Shown one piece after another: positions 16,545 to 24,936 of a DNA stretch of 64,000 bases. Location: positions 186,001-250,000 of the forward strand of contig NZ_JACHDY010000001.1 in NCBI RefSeq assembly GCF_014201315.1. The letters are read 5' to 3'. The translations under genes were made by a program, and so were the position numbers. Under the pieces are notes generated by a model. That model searched no databases, was not told the DNA's origin, and worked only from the letters and a program-made list of their open reading frames with translations. Source of the stretch: Edaphobacter lichenicola. Lineage in GTDB: Bacteria > Acidobacteriota > Terriglobia > Terriglobales > Acidobacteriaceae. Every line of letters begins with the position of its first letter. Positions within the stretch are counted from its first letter, which is position 1.

Positions 16545-19258
16545 GTGTAAGCGCAGCCGAGCCCATCAACCCCAAGCCGCTCCGCCTCTCTGGATCACAG
16601 CCCTTCACCCAGCAGGCTGGCGTCTTCATCATGATCGGCGAACGGACCAACGTTGCAGGCTCGCCGAAGTTCGCGAAGCTGGTCAAAGAGGGCAAGTACG
16701 AAGAAGCAGTCAGGATTGCCCGGCAGCAGGTTGAGAACGGCGCCAACGTCCTCGACATCTGCATGGACGAAGGTATGATCGACGGCGTTGCCGCCATGAC
16801 GCGCTACCTGCAGTTGCTGGCGAGCGAGCCCGAAGTCGCCAAGGTCCCCTTCATGATCGACTCCTCAAAGTGGGAGGTCATCGAAGCCGGACTCAAATGC
16901 CTGCAGGGCAAGGGCATCGTGAACTCGATCTCGCTCAAAGAGGGCGAAGAGAAGTTTAGCCAGAACGCTGCGACTGTGCTGAAGTACGGCGCAGCCGTCG
17001 TCGTGATGGCCTTCGACGAGCAGGGCCAGGCTGCAACGTACGAGGAGAAGATCCGTATCTGCCAACGCGCTCACCGGATCCTCGTTGACGAGGTAGGCTT
17101 CCCGCCCGAAGACATCATCTTCGATCCAAACATCCTTACCGTCGCCACCGGCATGGAGGAGCACAACAACTATGCCGTCGACTTCATCAATGCCACGCGC
17201 TGGATCAAGGCCAACCTGCCTCACGCGAAGGTGAGTGGCGGCGTCTCGAACATCTCCTTCAGCTTCCGCGGCAACAACAAGGTTCGCGAGGCCATGCACT
17301 CGGCGTTTCTCTATCACGCCATCGCCGCCGGCCTGGACATGGGAATCGTGAACGCCGGAATCCTCGAGGTCTACGAGGAGATCGACCCCGAGCTGAAAGT
17401 CTTAGTCGAAGACGTTCTACTCAACCGCCGTCCCGACGCGACCGAGCGTCTGGTGGAGCACGGCGAATCGCTGAAGCACGTTGGTTCGGTGGTAAGCGAA
17501 AAGAAGGCCGAAGAGTGGCGCAACGGCACGGTCGAGGAGCGTCTCTCCCACGCCCTCGTCAAAGGGATCGACACCTTCATCGAGCTCGACGCCGAAGAAG
17601 CTCGCGTCAAGCTTGGCCGTCCTCTGTTGGTCATCGAAGGTCCGCTGATGGACGGAATGGGCGTAGTAGGCGATCTCTTCGGAGCCGGAAAGATGTTCCT
17701 CCCCCAGGTCGTCAAGTCCGCCCGTGTCATGAAGAAGGCCGTCGCGCATCTGACCCCGTTCATGGAGGCCGAAAAAGCCGAGATGGCCGCCTCGGGCCAG
17801 GTCGTCAAGGCCCAGGGAAAGATCCTTCTCGCAACCGTCAAGGGTGACGTTCACGACATCGGCAAGAACATCGTCGGCGTCGTCCTGGCCTGCAATAACT
17901 ACGAGGTCATCGACATGGGCGTGATGGTCTCCTCCGAGAAGATCCTCGAACGCGCCAAAGCGGAGAAGGTAGATCTCATCGGCCTCAGCGGTCTCATCAC
18001 GCCCTCTCTCGATGAGATGGTCCATGTGGCCCGCGAGATGGAACGCCAGGGCTTCAAACTGCCGTTGCTCATCGGCGGCGCAACCACCAGCCGCAGACAC
18101 ACAGCCATCAAGATCGCGCCGCACTACAGCGAGCCGGTGGTCCACATCCTCGACGCCAGCCGCGCAGTACCCGTCACGACCAGCCTTCTCAGCGACGAAG
18201 GCAAGCCCGCGTTCGTCGCGCAGCACCGCACCGAATACGAGGCCCTCCGCGCCGCCCACTCCGCGCCACGCCAGACGGTAATTTCCCTTGAGGCCGCTCG
18301 CACCAGACGGACTCCGATTGAGTGGCGCGCCGAAGACGTACCCGCACCCGCGTTCACCGGTGTACGTGTGCTCGACAACTTTCCTCTGGCCACGCTGCGC
18401 GAGTACATCGACTGGTCGCCGCTCTTTCACGCCTGGGGCCTGAAGGGCGTCTACCCTCGCATCCTCGAACACGAGCAGCAGGGCGAGCAGGCCCGTCAGA
18501 TCTTCGCCGACGCCAATACTCTGCTTGATCGCATCATCGAGAAGAACCTGATCAATGCGCGCGGCGTCTACGGCTTCTTTCCCGCCAGCGCAGTTGGCGA
18601 CGATGTGGCGCTCTACTCAGACGACACACGCAAGACAGAGCTCGACCGCTTTCACTTCCTACGCCAGCAGGCAAACAAGGAAGGGAGCGAGCCATGTCGA
18701 TCTCTCGCCGACTTCATTGCTCCCAAAGAAACGGAGTTGCCCGATCACATCGGCGCCTTCGCTGTGACCACCGGCATCGGCCTGAAGGAGCTCTGCGATC
18801 GCTTCCGGGCCGACAATGACGACTACAACGCCATCATGGCCGAGGCTGTCGCTGATCGCCTCGCAGAAGCCTTCGCTGAGTGCCTGCACAAGCGCGTCCG
18901 GGATGAGTGGGGTTACGGGCTTGAAGAAGGTCTCACTCCCGCCGATCTCATTCAGGAGAAGTATCGCGGTATCCGGCCTGCCGCGGGTTATCCGGCCTGC
19001 CCCGACCACACCGAGAAGGGCATCCTCTGGCGTCTGCTCGACGTGCAAGCCAACACCGGCATGTTGATTACGGAGTCGTTTGCGATGTGGCCCGGCTCGA
19101 GCGTAAGTGGACTCTACTTCGCGCACCCGGAATCGCGTTACTTCAGCCTTGGCAAGATCGACCGCGATCAGGTGGCCGACTATCATGAGCGCAAGGGGAT
19201 GAGCGTGGCTGAGGTCGAACGGTGGCTAGGCCAGAACCTGAACTACGATCCCGAGTAA
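16541..19258 (+). CDS. metH: methionine synthase, folate/B12/SAM-activation half (split MetH, C-terminal part)
   Basis: A 905-residue protein with the remaining three MetH modules. Residues 1-300 are the methyltetrahydrofolate (pterin-binding) domain ([31 protein letters not shown]). About 330-620 is the cobalamin module with the cap helices and DVHDIGKN (DxHxxG, about 436-441), [13 protein letters not shown] and GGATTS. The C-terminal activation domain ends in [10 protein letters not shown] and [15 protein letters not shown]. It catalyses methyl transfer from methyl-THF via methylcobalamin to homocysteine presented by the partner gene. It starts at GTG 16541, overlapping the upstream stop by four bases, which implies tight translational coupling and assembly of the two chains. 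Confidence 0.94.
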   Translation: MSVSAAEPINPKPLRLSGSQPFTQQAGVFIMIGERTNVAGSPKFAKLVKEGKYEEAVRIARQQVENGANVLDICMDEGMIDGVAAMTRYLQLLASEPEVAKVPFMIDSSKWEVIEAGLKCLQGKGIVNSISLKEGEEKFSQNAATVLKYGAAVVVMAFDEQGQAATYEEKIRICQRAHRILVDEVGFPPEDIIFDPNILTVATGMEEHNNYAVDFINATRWIKANLPHAKVSGGVSNISFSFRGNNKVREAMHSAFLYHAIAAGLDMGIVNAGILEVYEEIDPELKVLVEDVLLNRRPDATERLVEHGESLKHVGSVVSEKKAEEWRNGTVEERLSHALVKGIDTFIELDAEEARVKLGRPLLVIEGPLMDGMGVVGDLFGAGKMFLPQVVKSARVMKKAVAHLTPFMEAEKAEMAASGQVVKAQGKILLATVKGDVHDIGKNIVGVVLACNNYEVIDMGVMVSSEKILERAKAEKVDLIGLSGLITPSLDEMVHVAREMERQGFKLPLLIGGATTSRRHTAIKIAPHYSEPVVHILDASRAVPVTTSLLSDEGKPAFVAQHRTEYEALRAAHSAPRQTVISLEAARTRRTPIEWRAEDVPAPAFTGVRVLDNFPLATLREYIDWSPLFHAWGLKGVYPRILEHEQQGEQARQIFADANTLLDRIIEKNLINARGVYGFFPASAVGDDVALYSDDTRKTELDRFHFLRQQANKEGSEPCRSLADFIAPKETELPDHIGAFAVTTGIGLKELCDRFRADNDDYNAIMAEAVADRLAEAFAECLHKRVRDEWGYGLEEGLTPADLIQEKYRGIRPAAGYPACPDHTEKGILWRLLDVQANTGMLITESFAMWPGSSVSGLYFAHPESRYFSLGKIDRDQVADYHERKGMSVAEVERWLGQNLNYDPE

Positions 19259-19329
19259 GAAATCTATCGAGATCGAGGAAGCTGCGTAGCGCGTTCGCTC
19301 CCCAAGGTGACCCACAGCAATGTCTCCGG

Positions 19330-19393
19330 TAAAATAAAGACGACCCCTTTTCAAGCGCGGTCGGTCTGGGAGAGTCCCTTCAACCCGCCGACC
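19330..19393 (+). promoter_or_regulatory. possible promoter and structured leader of the receiver-like gene
   Basis: A -10-like TAAAAT (19330-19335) is followed by a two-stem structure: GGTCGG (19359-19364) with CCGACC (19388-19393) enclosing GGGA-GAG-TCCC (19368-19378). It resembles parts of known riboswitch leaders but lacks any complete consensus, so no class is given. Confidence 0.3.
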
Positions 19394-19452
19394 AGCGTTG
19401 CTTCGATTCGAAGACGGGGCGTACGGCCTCAGTGAAAGTTGTTAGAGAACCA

Positions 19453-19842
19453 ATGGAAATCCCCATCAGCAGCACCCGGTCCATCCTGCACATCTGCACC
19501 CGCGAAACCATCCGGCCACTCCGCGACCAGGTTCTCCGCCTCTCAGGATTTCATGTTGACTCCACCCTCGACCATACCGAAGGCCTGTCCATGTTTTGGT
19601 CGCGTCACTACGATCTCGTGCTGATCGACGTGGAAGGCGAAGAGGGAATCCCGCGCGCCGAACATATGTGCTCCGAGATCAAGACCGCCCAGCATCATCA
19701 GCTCGTCGCCTTCGTCTGCAACTGGCGCGTCGCCATCCTCACCGACTGCCCCGACGAGATCGTTCGGACGGAGTTTGACCCCGCCGCTTTCGCCAAGGGA
19801 GTCAAGGACATCATCCCGCCGCCGAATACCACTTCAAATTAA
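19453..19842 (+). CDS. response-regulator receiver-like protein, short
   Basis: About 129 residues with a CheY-like fold pattern: ILHICTRETIRPLRDQVLRL (first strand and helix), then DLVLIDVEG, where the Asp after LVLI would be the phosphorylation site. The usual acidic pair near the N-terminus is not evident (His-Ile-Cys-Thr there), and the later conserved Thr/Lys are unclear, so phosphotransfer capacity is doubtful. There is no output domain and no neighbouring kinase. Start uncertain: ATG 19453 preferred, in-frame GTG at 19432 possible. Its stop TAA shares bases with the stop of the convergent gene. Confidence 0.65.
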   Translation: MEIPISSTRSILHICTRETIRPLRDQVLRLSGFHVDSTLDHTEGLSMFWSRHYDLVLIDVEGEEGIPRAEHMCSEIKTAQHHQLVAFVCNWRVAILTDCPDEIVRTEFDPAAFAKGVKDIIPPPNTTSN

Positions 19843-20162
19843 ATCTGTGGAACCGGAATCGTCCGCTTATCCGCGCTGACCATCGTCTTAGGCTTAGTTG
19901 TTGTCGTTGCGGTCGTTGCGGTCGTCGCGGTCGTCGCGGTCGTTGCGGCGGCGCCGTTAGCCTGCCCACTGGCAGCTGGAGCCACCTGCACATTCGCAGC
20001 CGGGACCCCGCTCTGAGCAGTGGTGCTCGTAGTCGCGGCTATTGTTGTAGCCGCAGACTTCTTCGCCTTCGCCGTCGTAGCACTCTGCGCCACCGCGAAC
20101 GAACCAGCCAGCAGCAGCACGCTCATCGCAAAACTCCCAGCAAACTCGATCTCTCTTTTCAT
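19839..20162 (-). CDS. small secreted Ala/Thr-rich low-complexity protein
   Basis: A 107-residue protein with a clear signal peptide (MKREIEFAGSFAMSVLLLAGSFAVAQS). The mature part is almost entirely Ala, Thr, Ser, Gly and Gln, including a tandem run of an Ala-Thr-Thr tripeptide (five units, from a 9-base DNA repeat at about 19900-19945). The C-terminus is more ordinary (KTMVSADKRTIPVPQI). The start ATG at 20162 is supported by GAGGAGAG eight bases upstream. No function recognised; it may be a cell-surface or unstructured periplasmic protein. Its stop overlaps that of the receiver-like gene in the palindrome TTAA. Confidence 0.7.
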   Translation of the reverse strand: MKREIEFAGSFAMSVLLLAGSFAVAQSATTAKAKKSAATTIAATTSTTAQSGVPAANVQVAPAASGQANGAAATTATTATTATTATTTTKPKTMVSADKRTIPVPQI

Positions 20163-20326
20163 CGGCGATTCTCTCCTCAACCAGATTCGTGCACTTACCA
20201 CCTGCCCAGTACACTCACCCACCCGCATCCCGTCGATACAACTTCCGCGTCAAAAATCTCCACAAGGTTGCCACCCTGTCCGGCCTGTGGTACAAACGAT
20301 ATATTCCAGTCTGCTTCGGCAGATTT

Positions 20327-20450
20327 GAATTTCATGCAGAGTGGTTGAGGGACGAGCCCTTTGACGCCACGACAACCGGACAGAACAAAGGCGTACCGGT
20401 GTCAACTCTCTCCTGGGGGCTTTTGGGCTGCTACAGGGAACATGAGATTC
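20327..20450 (+). promoter_or_regulatory. SAM-I-type (S-box) riboswitch aptamer
   Basis: All four aptamer helices can be drawn. P1: GAATTTCATG (20327-20336) with CATGAGATTC (20441-20450), ten pairs with one wobble. Then AGAG and P2 GTGG (20341-20344) with CCAC (20367-20370), closing the conserved core GAGGGACGAGCCC with GGG/CCC as inner stem. P3: GACaACC (20371-20377) with GGTGTC (20398-20403), a compensated version of the usual GCaACC/GGUGC. P4: CCTG (20412-20415) with CAGG (20434-20437). The conserved ACAACC and GGTGTCAA segments match S-box RNAs. The element would sense S-adenosylmethionine and control thrC, 120 bases downstream. Confidence 0.87.
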
Positions 20451-20548
20451 GGAGCACGCAAGCCCGAAATCCAGGTTTGCACCCCGCATTTCATCTTCCT
20501 AGCCTATCCGGCGCCCCCCAAAAAGAGAGTAAGCGCAAAAAGTTCACC

Positions 20549-20564
20549 CTTTCCCCTCGGAAAG
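20549..20564 (+). promoter_or_regulatory. hairpin masking the thrC ribosome-binding site
   Basis: CTTTCC (20549-20554) pairs with GGAAAG (20559-20564) across a four-base loop. GGAAAG is the Shine-Dalgarno sequence, six bases before the ATG at 20571. No intrinsic terminator is visible between aptamer and gene, so control of translation initiation is the likelier mode. Confidence 0.6.
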
Positions 20565-20570
20565 AGCACG

Positions 20571-21857
20571 ATGAACTACTCCTGTAGCCGGTACGAGCTG
20601 AAGTGCAACGAGTGCGGCAAGCGGTTCGGCAACCAACCCCTCTCCGCCTGCCCCGATTGCCTCGCCCCCCTTGAAATCGCCTATGACCTCGAGGCCGCCC
20701 GAGGCATCTTCACCAAGGAAAACATCGCAGCCGGCCCGGCCAGCATCTGGCGTTACACCGCTCTCCTCCCCATCCCCGAAGGCTTCGAGCCCGATCTTCC
20801 GGTAGGCTTCACCCCGCTCGTTCGCGCAAAGAATCTCGGCAAGCGCATCGGCGCCTCCAATCTCTACATCAAGAACGACGCCGTCTGCTTCCCGACTCTC
20901 AGCTTCAAAGATCGTGTCGTCTCCGTCGCGCTCGCCAATGCGCAGAAGTTCGGCTTCGAGATCGTCGGCTGCTCCTCGACCGGCAACCTCGCTAACTCCG
21001 TCGCCGCGCAGGCCGCCCGTCTCGGCCTCAAGGCCACCATCCTCGTCCCCGCCGACCTCGAACCCGCCAAGATTCTCAACACCCTGGTCTACGGCGCGCG
21101 CCTCATCCGCATCGACGGCAACTACGACCACGTCAACCGCCTCTGCACCCAGATCGCCGACGAGTACGCCTGGGGTCTCGTCAACGTAAACCTCCGTCCC
21201 TACTACGCCGAAGGCTCGAAGACCGTAGGCTACGAGATCGCCGAGCAACTCGGGTGGCGTCTCCCCGACAACGTCGTCGTCCCCATGGCCGGCGGTTCAC
21301 TCATCCGCAAAATTCGCAAGGCCTTTCAGGAGTTGATCGATCTGGGGTTGGTTGACGCCAAGCCCGTCCGCTTCTTCGGTGCCCAGGCCTCCGGCTGCTC
21401 GCCCATCTCGGTCGCCGTCAAAGAGGGAACCGACTACATCGAGCCGCAGCGCCCCAACACTATCGCCCGCTCACTAGCCATCGGCAACCCAGCTGACGGC
21501 CCCGCTGCGGCGAAGATGATCCGCAGCACAGGCGGCTGGGCAGAGGATGTCTCCGACGTCGAAATCGTCTCAGGCATCCAGGAACTCGCCGAAACCGAAG
21601 GCATCTTCACCGAAACCGCCGGCGGCGTCACCACCGCCGTCACCGCGCGCCTCTACGCCGACGGCCGCATCTCCCCCGACGAAATCACGGTCACCTGCAT
21701 CACCGGCAACGGGCTCAAAACCACCGACGCACTCGCCCACAGCTACTCGCATCTCAACGCCCGTGCCGTCCGCCCGCGACTCGCAGACTTCGACGCCTAC
21801 CTTCGCGAACTCGATGGAATCACAGAGCCAGAACTGGCCACAGCAGGAGCCCTCTAA
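20571..21857 (+). CDS. thrC: threonine synthase-like PLP enzyme under a SAM riboswitch
   Basis: A 428-residue fold-type II PLP enzyme. An N-terminal zinc-ribbon-like pair (CNECGKRF and CPDC, residues about 11-30) precedes the catalytic core. The Schiff-base lysine is in LSFKDR (Lys113). The phosphate-loop region reads CSSTGNLANSVAA, and GGSLIRKI lies later. Classical threonine synthases convert O-phosphohomoserine to threonine and usually show GNTSAS rather than GNLANS, so this belongs to a divergent subgroup. Control by a SAM riboswitch and a one-base overlap (TAATG) with a sulfur-carrier gene suggest a link to sulfur amino acids. Threonine synthase is the standard call; a role in homocysteine formation is a hypothesis. 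Confidence 0.85.
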   Translation: MNYSCSRYELKCNECGKRFGNQPLSACPDCLAPLEIAYDLEAARGIFTKENIAAGPASIWRYTALLPIPEGFEPDLPVGFTPLVRAKNLGKRIGASNLYIKNDAVCFPTLSFKDRVVSVALANAQKFGFEIVGCSSTGNLANSVAAQAARLGLKATILVPADLEPAKILNTLVYGARLIRIDGNYDHVNRLCTQIADEYAWGLVNVNLRPYYAEGSKTVGYEIAEQLGWRLPDNVVVPMAGGSLIRKIRKAFQELIDLGLVDAKPVRFFGAQASGCSPISVAVKEGTDYIEPQRPNTIARSLAIGNPADGPAAAKMIRSTGGWAEDVSDVEIVSGIQELAETEGIFTETAGGVTTAVTARLYADGRISPDEITVTCITGNGLKTTDALAHSYSHLNARAVRPRLADFDAYLRELDGITEPELATAGAL

Positions 21858-22138
21858 TGTCTATCAAAGTCACCCTCCCCACTGCCTTCGTCCGCCACAC
21901 CGATGGCCGCAAGCACTTCAACTCCGCAGCCTCCAATCTCCCCGGCCTCATCGCCGACATCGACCAGACGTTCCCCGCGCTCTCGACCCAGATCAAGGAT
22001 GAAGAAGGCAAGCTCCGCCGCTTCATCAACATCTACGTCAACGACGAAGACATCCGCTTCCTCGGTGGCGAAACCTACGCTTTCCAGGATGGCGACGAGA
22101 TAATGCTCATCCCCTCCATCGCCGGTGGCTGCATCTAG
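21857..22138 (+). CDS. MoaD/ThiS-like sulfur-carrier protein with a C-terminal Cys-Ile extension
   Basis: A 93-residue ubiquitin-fold protein. Motifs FINIYVNDEDIRFL and DGDEIMLIPSIAGG match the CysO/MoaD group, whose terminal Gly-Gly is adenylated and turned into a thiocarboxylate sulfur donor. Here Gly90-Gly91 is followed by Cys92-Ile93, so the tail would need trimming before activation. QbsE, which ends GGCF and is processed by the JAMM protease QbsD, is a known parallel. No ThiF/MoeB-like activator or JAMM protease is in the window. It starts one base into the thrC stop, implying coupled translation and function with that enzyme. Confidence 0.88.
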   Translation: MSIKVTLPTAFVRHTDGRKHFNSAASNLPGLIADIDQTFPALSTQIKDEEGKLRRFINIYVNDEDIRFLGGETYAFQDGDEIMLIPSIAGGCI

Positions 22139-22150
22139 CCGCATAAATCA

Positions 22151-24427
22151 TCACTGTGCCGGGAGCAGTCCAAAGACCGCGACACCACTCTGCGTCCCAA
22201 CATAGACCTTGCCGTTGACGATCAGCGGCGTAATAAATTTGTTGCCGTTTCCGAAGCTGTCCCGCCCTTTGGGTGCCTGGTTGCTGTTATAAAACTCACG
22301 TGTCAGGTTCGACGGGTCATACGCATGCAGCACGCCTGCCGCGGACAAACCCGACTCGAGCGCCCACACAATACCGTTTTGAGTCCTGTTCGCGGAGATT
22401 GACGGCGTCGGGCCGGGATGCGAAAACTTTACCGTCGTCTGGCTCGATGGACTCGTGGCCAGCACCGCATTCGTCAAAGGAAACGCCTTAAGTGTGTCCC
22501 CGTCGGAGGAGTAGTACAGCGTCCCGTTGAAGTACGCAGGAGTCGAATAGACCATGCCGGTCATAGCTCCAGGAATCTCCTGGTAGATGTTACTGTCCAT
22601 CGGTGCGCTCGCCGGATTGAACTTGCCAAGATTGTCTCTGTCCGCGAGATAGATATTCTTATCCTTGCCTGCACCCACAATCAAATGATGCACGTGTCCG
22701 CTGGCATCCGTCTGGTCGGGCAGAAGCATCTCACCACCTGAACCAAGATCCAAATCTTCACTCGACTCCGTGGTCCCGTTATAGGTCTCAAAATAATCTG
22801 CCACCGCCAGCCTTCCAGTGGTCGAAAGCTTCACCATGGCATTGCCGTAGTCTCCCGACGCAGGAAATCCATTCGAGTTCAGCGTCGTATCGAAGGTTCC
22901 ATTCGCCTGCAGCAGATAGAGGAACCCACTGCTATCGGCCGCCAAACCATCGCCGCTCATCCAGATCGAGCCCTCGTTGCCGTTCGGCGTAAGGTTCAAC
23001 ACCTGCGTCTGTGCCAGCGTCGACTCGCTGTAGCCAATCACCCACCCCGTATAAGGTCCGGAGTCGCAGTGAGACGTCCACCCCGTGTAGATGTTGCCGT
23101 TTAGAAGCAGCAGGGCCGCGCGTTCCGCATATTGCACAGGGTCGAACACCACATTGCCATTCTGGCTATTGTCTCCATTGCCAGGATAGGTCGCGGCGAT
23201 GTCGGTCGGGCTGCCGGTATCCAGGCCCGTTGTGAGGTCAAGGGCATGCAGTCGCTGATGGTATCCCCCGTTCGCATCTTTACTCATTCCAATGGTAAAC
23301 AGGCTCCCATTCGTACCCTGCCTGCGATCGATCACCGGGGTGGAGGTGATGCCGATCTCCGGCGTAATCTGTGAACAGCCGCGATCGTCGCTCGTCGTCT
23401 CTCCGCTTCCAAGGATCGACGTCTTCCAAATCTGCGTTCCGTTATCTGCATCGAACGCGTAGACACTGTTGTGTTCGGTCGCCACATACAGCACATTATG
23501 AAGCTGCCCTCCGACAAACACATTGGCAAGAAAAAGAGGCTGCGCGTCTACTTTGCCGTCGACAGCATCGAAGCCGATCTTGCCGAACTGTGTCGAGTTC
23601 ACATTACTCTGCGTCAGGATCGTCTCCTGCGCATTCAGTCCATCTCGTGCAACATCATAGTGAAACGTCGTCACGTCCGGTGCATTGGTCATCGCAATGG
23701 TCTGCACAGTCAAAGCAAGCGTTGACGAATGGGTAAGGCTGCCGGATGTTCCCGTGAAGGTAACGGTCGCCGTGGCCGCAGCTGCAGTTGGCGCTGCCGT
23801 AATCACCACGCTTTGCGCCGCTCCCGGTGTCAGGCTCAGAGTCGCCGGATTTGCCGTCACCCCAGAAGGAAGATCCGTGATCGCAACCGCAACCGTGCCC
23901 GTAAGCGAGTTGACCGCAGCAGCGGCCACACTCACCGGCAAGCCAGTCGAGCCGCCAACAACCGTCAAGGAAGCCGGCGTCAGCGTCAGAGCGAAGTCTG
24001 GAGGTGGCGCAGAGACGTTGGCCGCAACGGTAGAGCTATGAGTCAGCGATCCCGAAGTTCCAGTAACGGTCAACGTGGCGCTTCCAGCAACAGCCCCCGA
24101 CGATGCCGTAACAGTTATGCTCTGCGCGATCCCCGGAGTCAGCGTAAAGGTGGATGGCTGTGTGGATACGCCTCCAGGTAGCCCGGAGAGGATGATCGTC
24201 ACCACCCCCGTAAAGCCATTGGCTGCGGTCGCATTCACGCTCAGCTGTTGGCCCGGTCCACCCGGAACAAGCGTAATTGCCGTCGGCGCAGCTGACAAAG
24301 AAAAGTCTGCCGCAGGTGTAGGTAAAGGAGCGGGTGCAGGTGTAGATCTTCCCCCACAAGACATCAAACCCACACAAAGAAGCAACCCGAAACCAGCGTC
24401 CGCGATCTTCAGAACAGAACCACCCAT
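22151..24427 (-). CDS. lipoprotein with two Ig-like repeats and a PQQ-type beta-propeller
   Basis: A 758-residue exported lipoprotein. The signal ends in the lipobox-like GLMSCGG (Cys about 24). Residues about 40-240 contain two copies of a domain of about 95 residues: LSAAPTAITLVPGGPGQQLS to TLTVTGTSGSLTHSS, then LTLTPASLTVVGGSTGLPVS to TVTFTGTSGSLTHSS. The rest is a propeller with quinoprotein-like blades (LHNVLYVATEHNSVYAFDAD, GTQIWKTS, GTLYYSSDGDTLKAFPL, GKVYVGTQSGVAVFG). Residues needed to bind PQQ as a dehydrogenase could not be confirmed. The start ATG has GGAGG six bases upstream. Probably a surface protein of unknown role. Confidence 0.8.
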   Translation of the reverse strand: MGGSVLKIADAGFGLLLCVGLMSCGGRSTPAPAPLPTPAADFSLSAAPTAITLVPGGPGQQLSVNATAANGFTGVVTIILSGLPGGVSTQPSTFTLTPGIAQSITVTASSGAVAGSATLTVTGTSGSLTHSSTVAANVSAPPPDFALTLTPASLTVVGGSTGLPVSVAAAAVNSLTGTVAVAITDLPSGVTANPATLSLTPGAAQSVVITAAPTAAAATATVTFTGTSGSLTHSSTLALTVQTIAMTNAPDVTTFHYDVARDGLNAQETILTQSNVNSTQFGKIGFDAVDGKVDAQPLFLANVFVGGQLHNVLYVATEHNSVYAFDADNGTQIWKTSILGSGETTSDDRGCSQITPEIGITSTPVIDRRQGTNGSLFTIGMSKDANGGYHQRLHALDLTTGLDTGSPTDIAATYPGNGDNSQNGNVVFDPVQYAERAALLLLNGNIYTGWTSHCDSGPYTGWVIGYSESTLAQTQVLNLTPNGNEGSIWMSGDGLAADSSGFLYLLQANGTFDTTLNSNGFPASGDYGNAMVKLSTTGRLAVADYFETYNGTTESSEDLDLGSGGEMLLPDQTDASGHVHHLIVGAGKDKNIYLADRDNLGKFNPASAPMDSNIYQEIPGAMTGMVYSTPAYFNGTLYYSSDGDTLKAFPLTNAVLATSPSSQTTVKFSHPGPTPSISANRTQNGIVWALESGLSAAGVLHAYDPSNLTREFYNSNQAPKGRDSFGNGNKFITPLIVNGKVYVGTQSGVAVFGLLPAQ

Positions 24428-24713
24428 CGCAAACCTCCAAAACCAGCAAACACCTACACCCCGCTACGTGGTTCACCTGCAGGATCAGATCGAACTTACA
24501 CCGATCGCCCCGCAAATTTGTCACGCAGATGTCACTTGTTTTTTACCTGAGGGAAGCGGCCGCACTTCTTTCGACCCTGATCCCAATGCCTTCCATTACC
24601 TGTGCTTGGCCAATATCTTTGAACCGAAGCAACGGATAGGGAGCATTTTAGCTCTTATGGCCTGTAGACATTCGCGCATTGGCGCAACTCTGTTCTGAGA
24701 AAGCAGGTCAACG

Positions 24714-24863
24714 ATGTTCCTCATTCTTGCCGTCGTACTAGTATTGCTTTGGCTGGGTGGCTTTTTCGTTCTTCATGTCAGCAGCTTCCTAATTCATCTA
24801 CTGCTGATCTTTGCCTTGATCTCAATCATCATGAACTTCGTCAGTGGCAGGCGCGCTGTCTGA
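24714..24863 (+). CDS. Lmo0937-family small membrane protein
   Basis: A 49-residue protein, almost wholly two hydrophobic helices (FLILAVVLVLLWLGGFFVLH and LIHLLLIFALISIIMNF) with a basic end SGRRAV. The pattern, including WLGGFF in the middle and an I-x-N-F near the end, fits the Lmo0937 family, often stress-inducible in other bacteria. ATG at 24714, AGGT eight bases upstream. It ends just before a strong terminator shared with lon. Confidence 0.8.
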   Translation: MFLILAVVLVLLWLGGFFVLHVSSFLIHLLLIFALISIIMNFVSGRRAV

Positions 24864-24885
24864 GCGTCTGCGAACCCTTACAAGG

Positions 24886-24919
24886 AAAAGGCCGAACCTG
24901 AGAACAGGTTCGGCCTTTT
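24886..24919. terminator. bidirectional rho-independent terminator
   Basis: AAAAGGCCGAACCTG (24886-24900), loop AGAA, CAGGTTCGGCCTTTT (24905-24919): a perfect 15-bp stem with A-run and T-run at opposite ends, so it can serve both the Lmo0937-type gene (plus) and lon (minus). Confidence 0.92.
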
Positions 24920-24936
24920 GCGTTACGAGAGCTGAT

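Noticed and set aside
19350-19395. Possible glycine riboswitch.
   Set aside because: GGGAGAG is present, but the required CGCCGAAGG-type partner and second half are missing.
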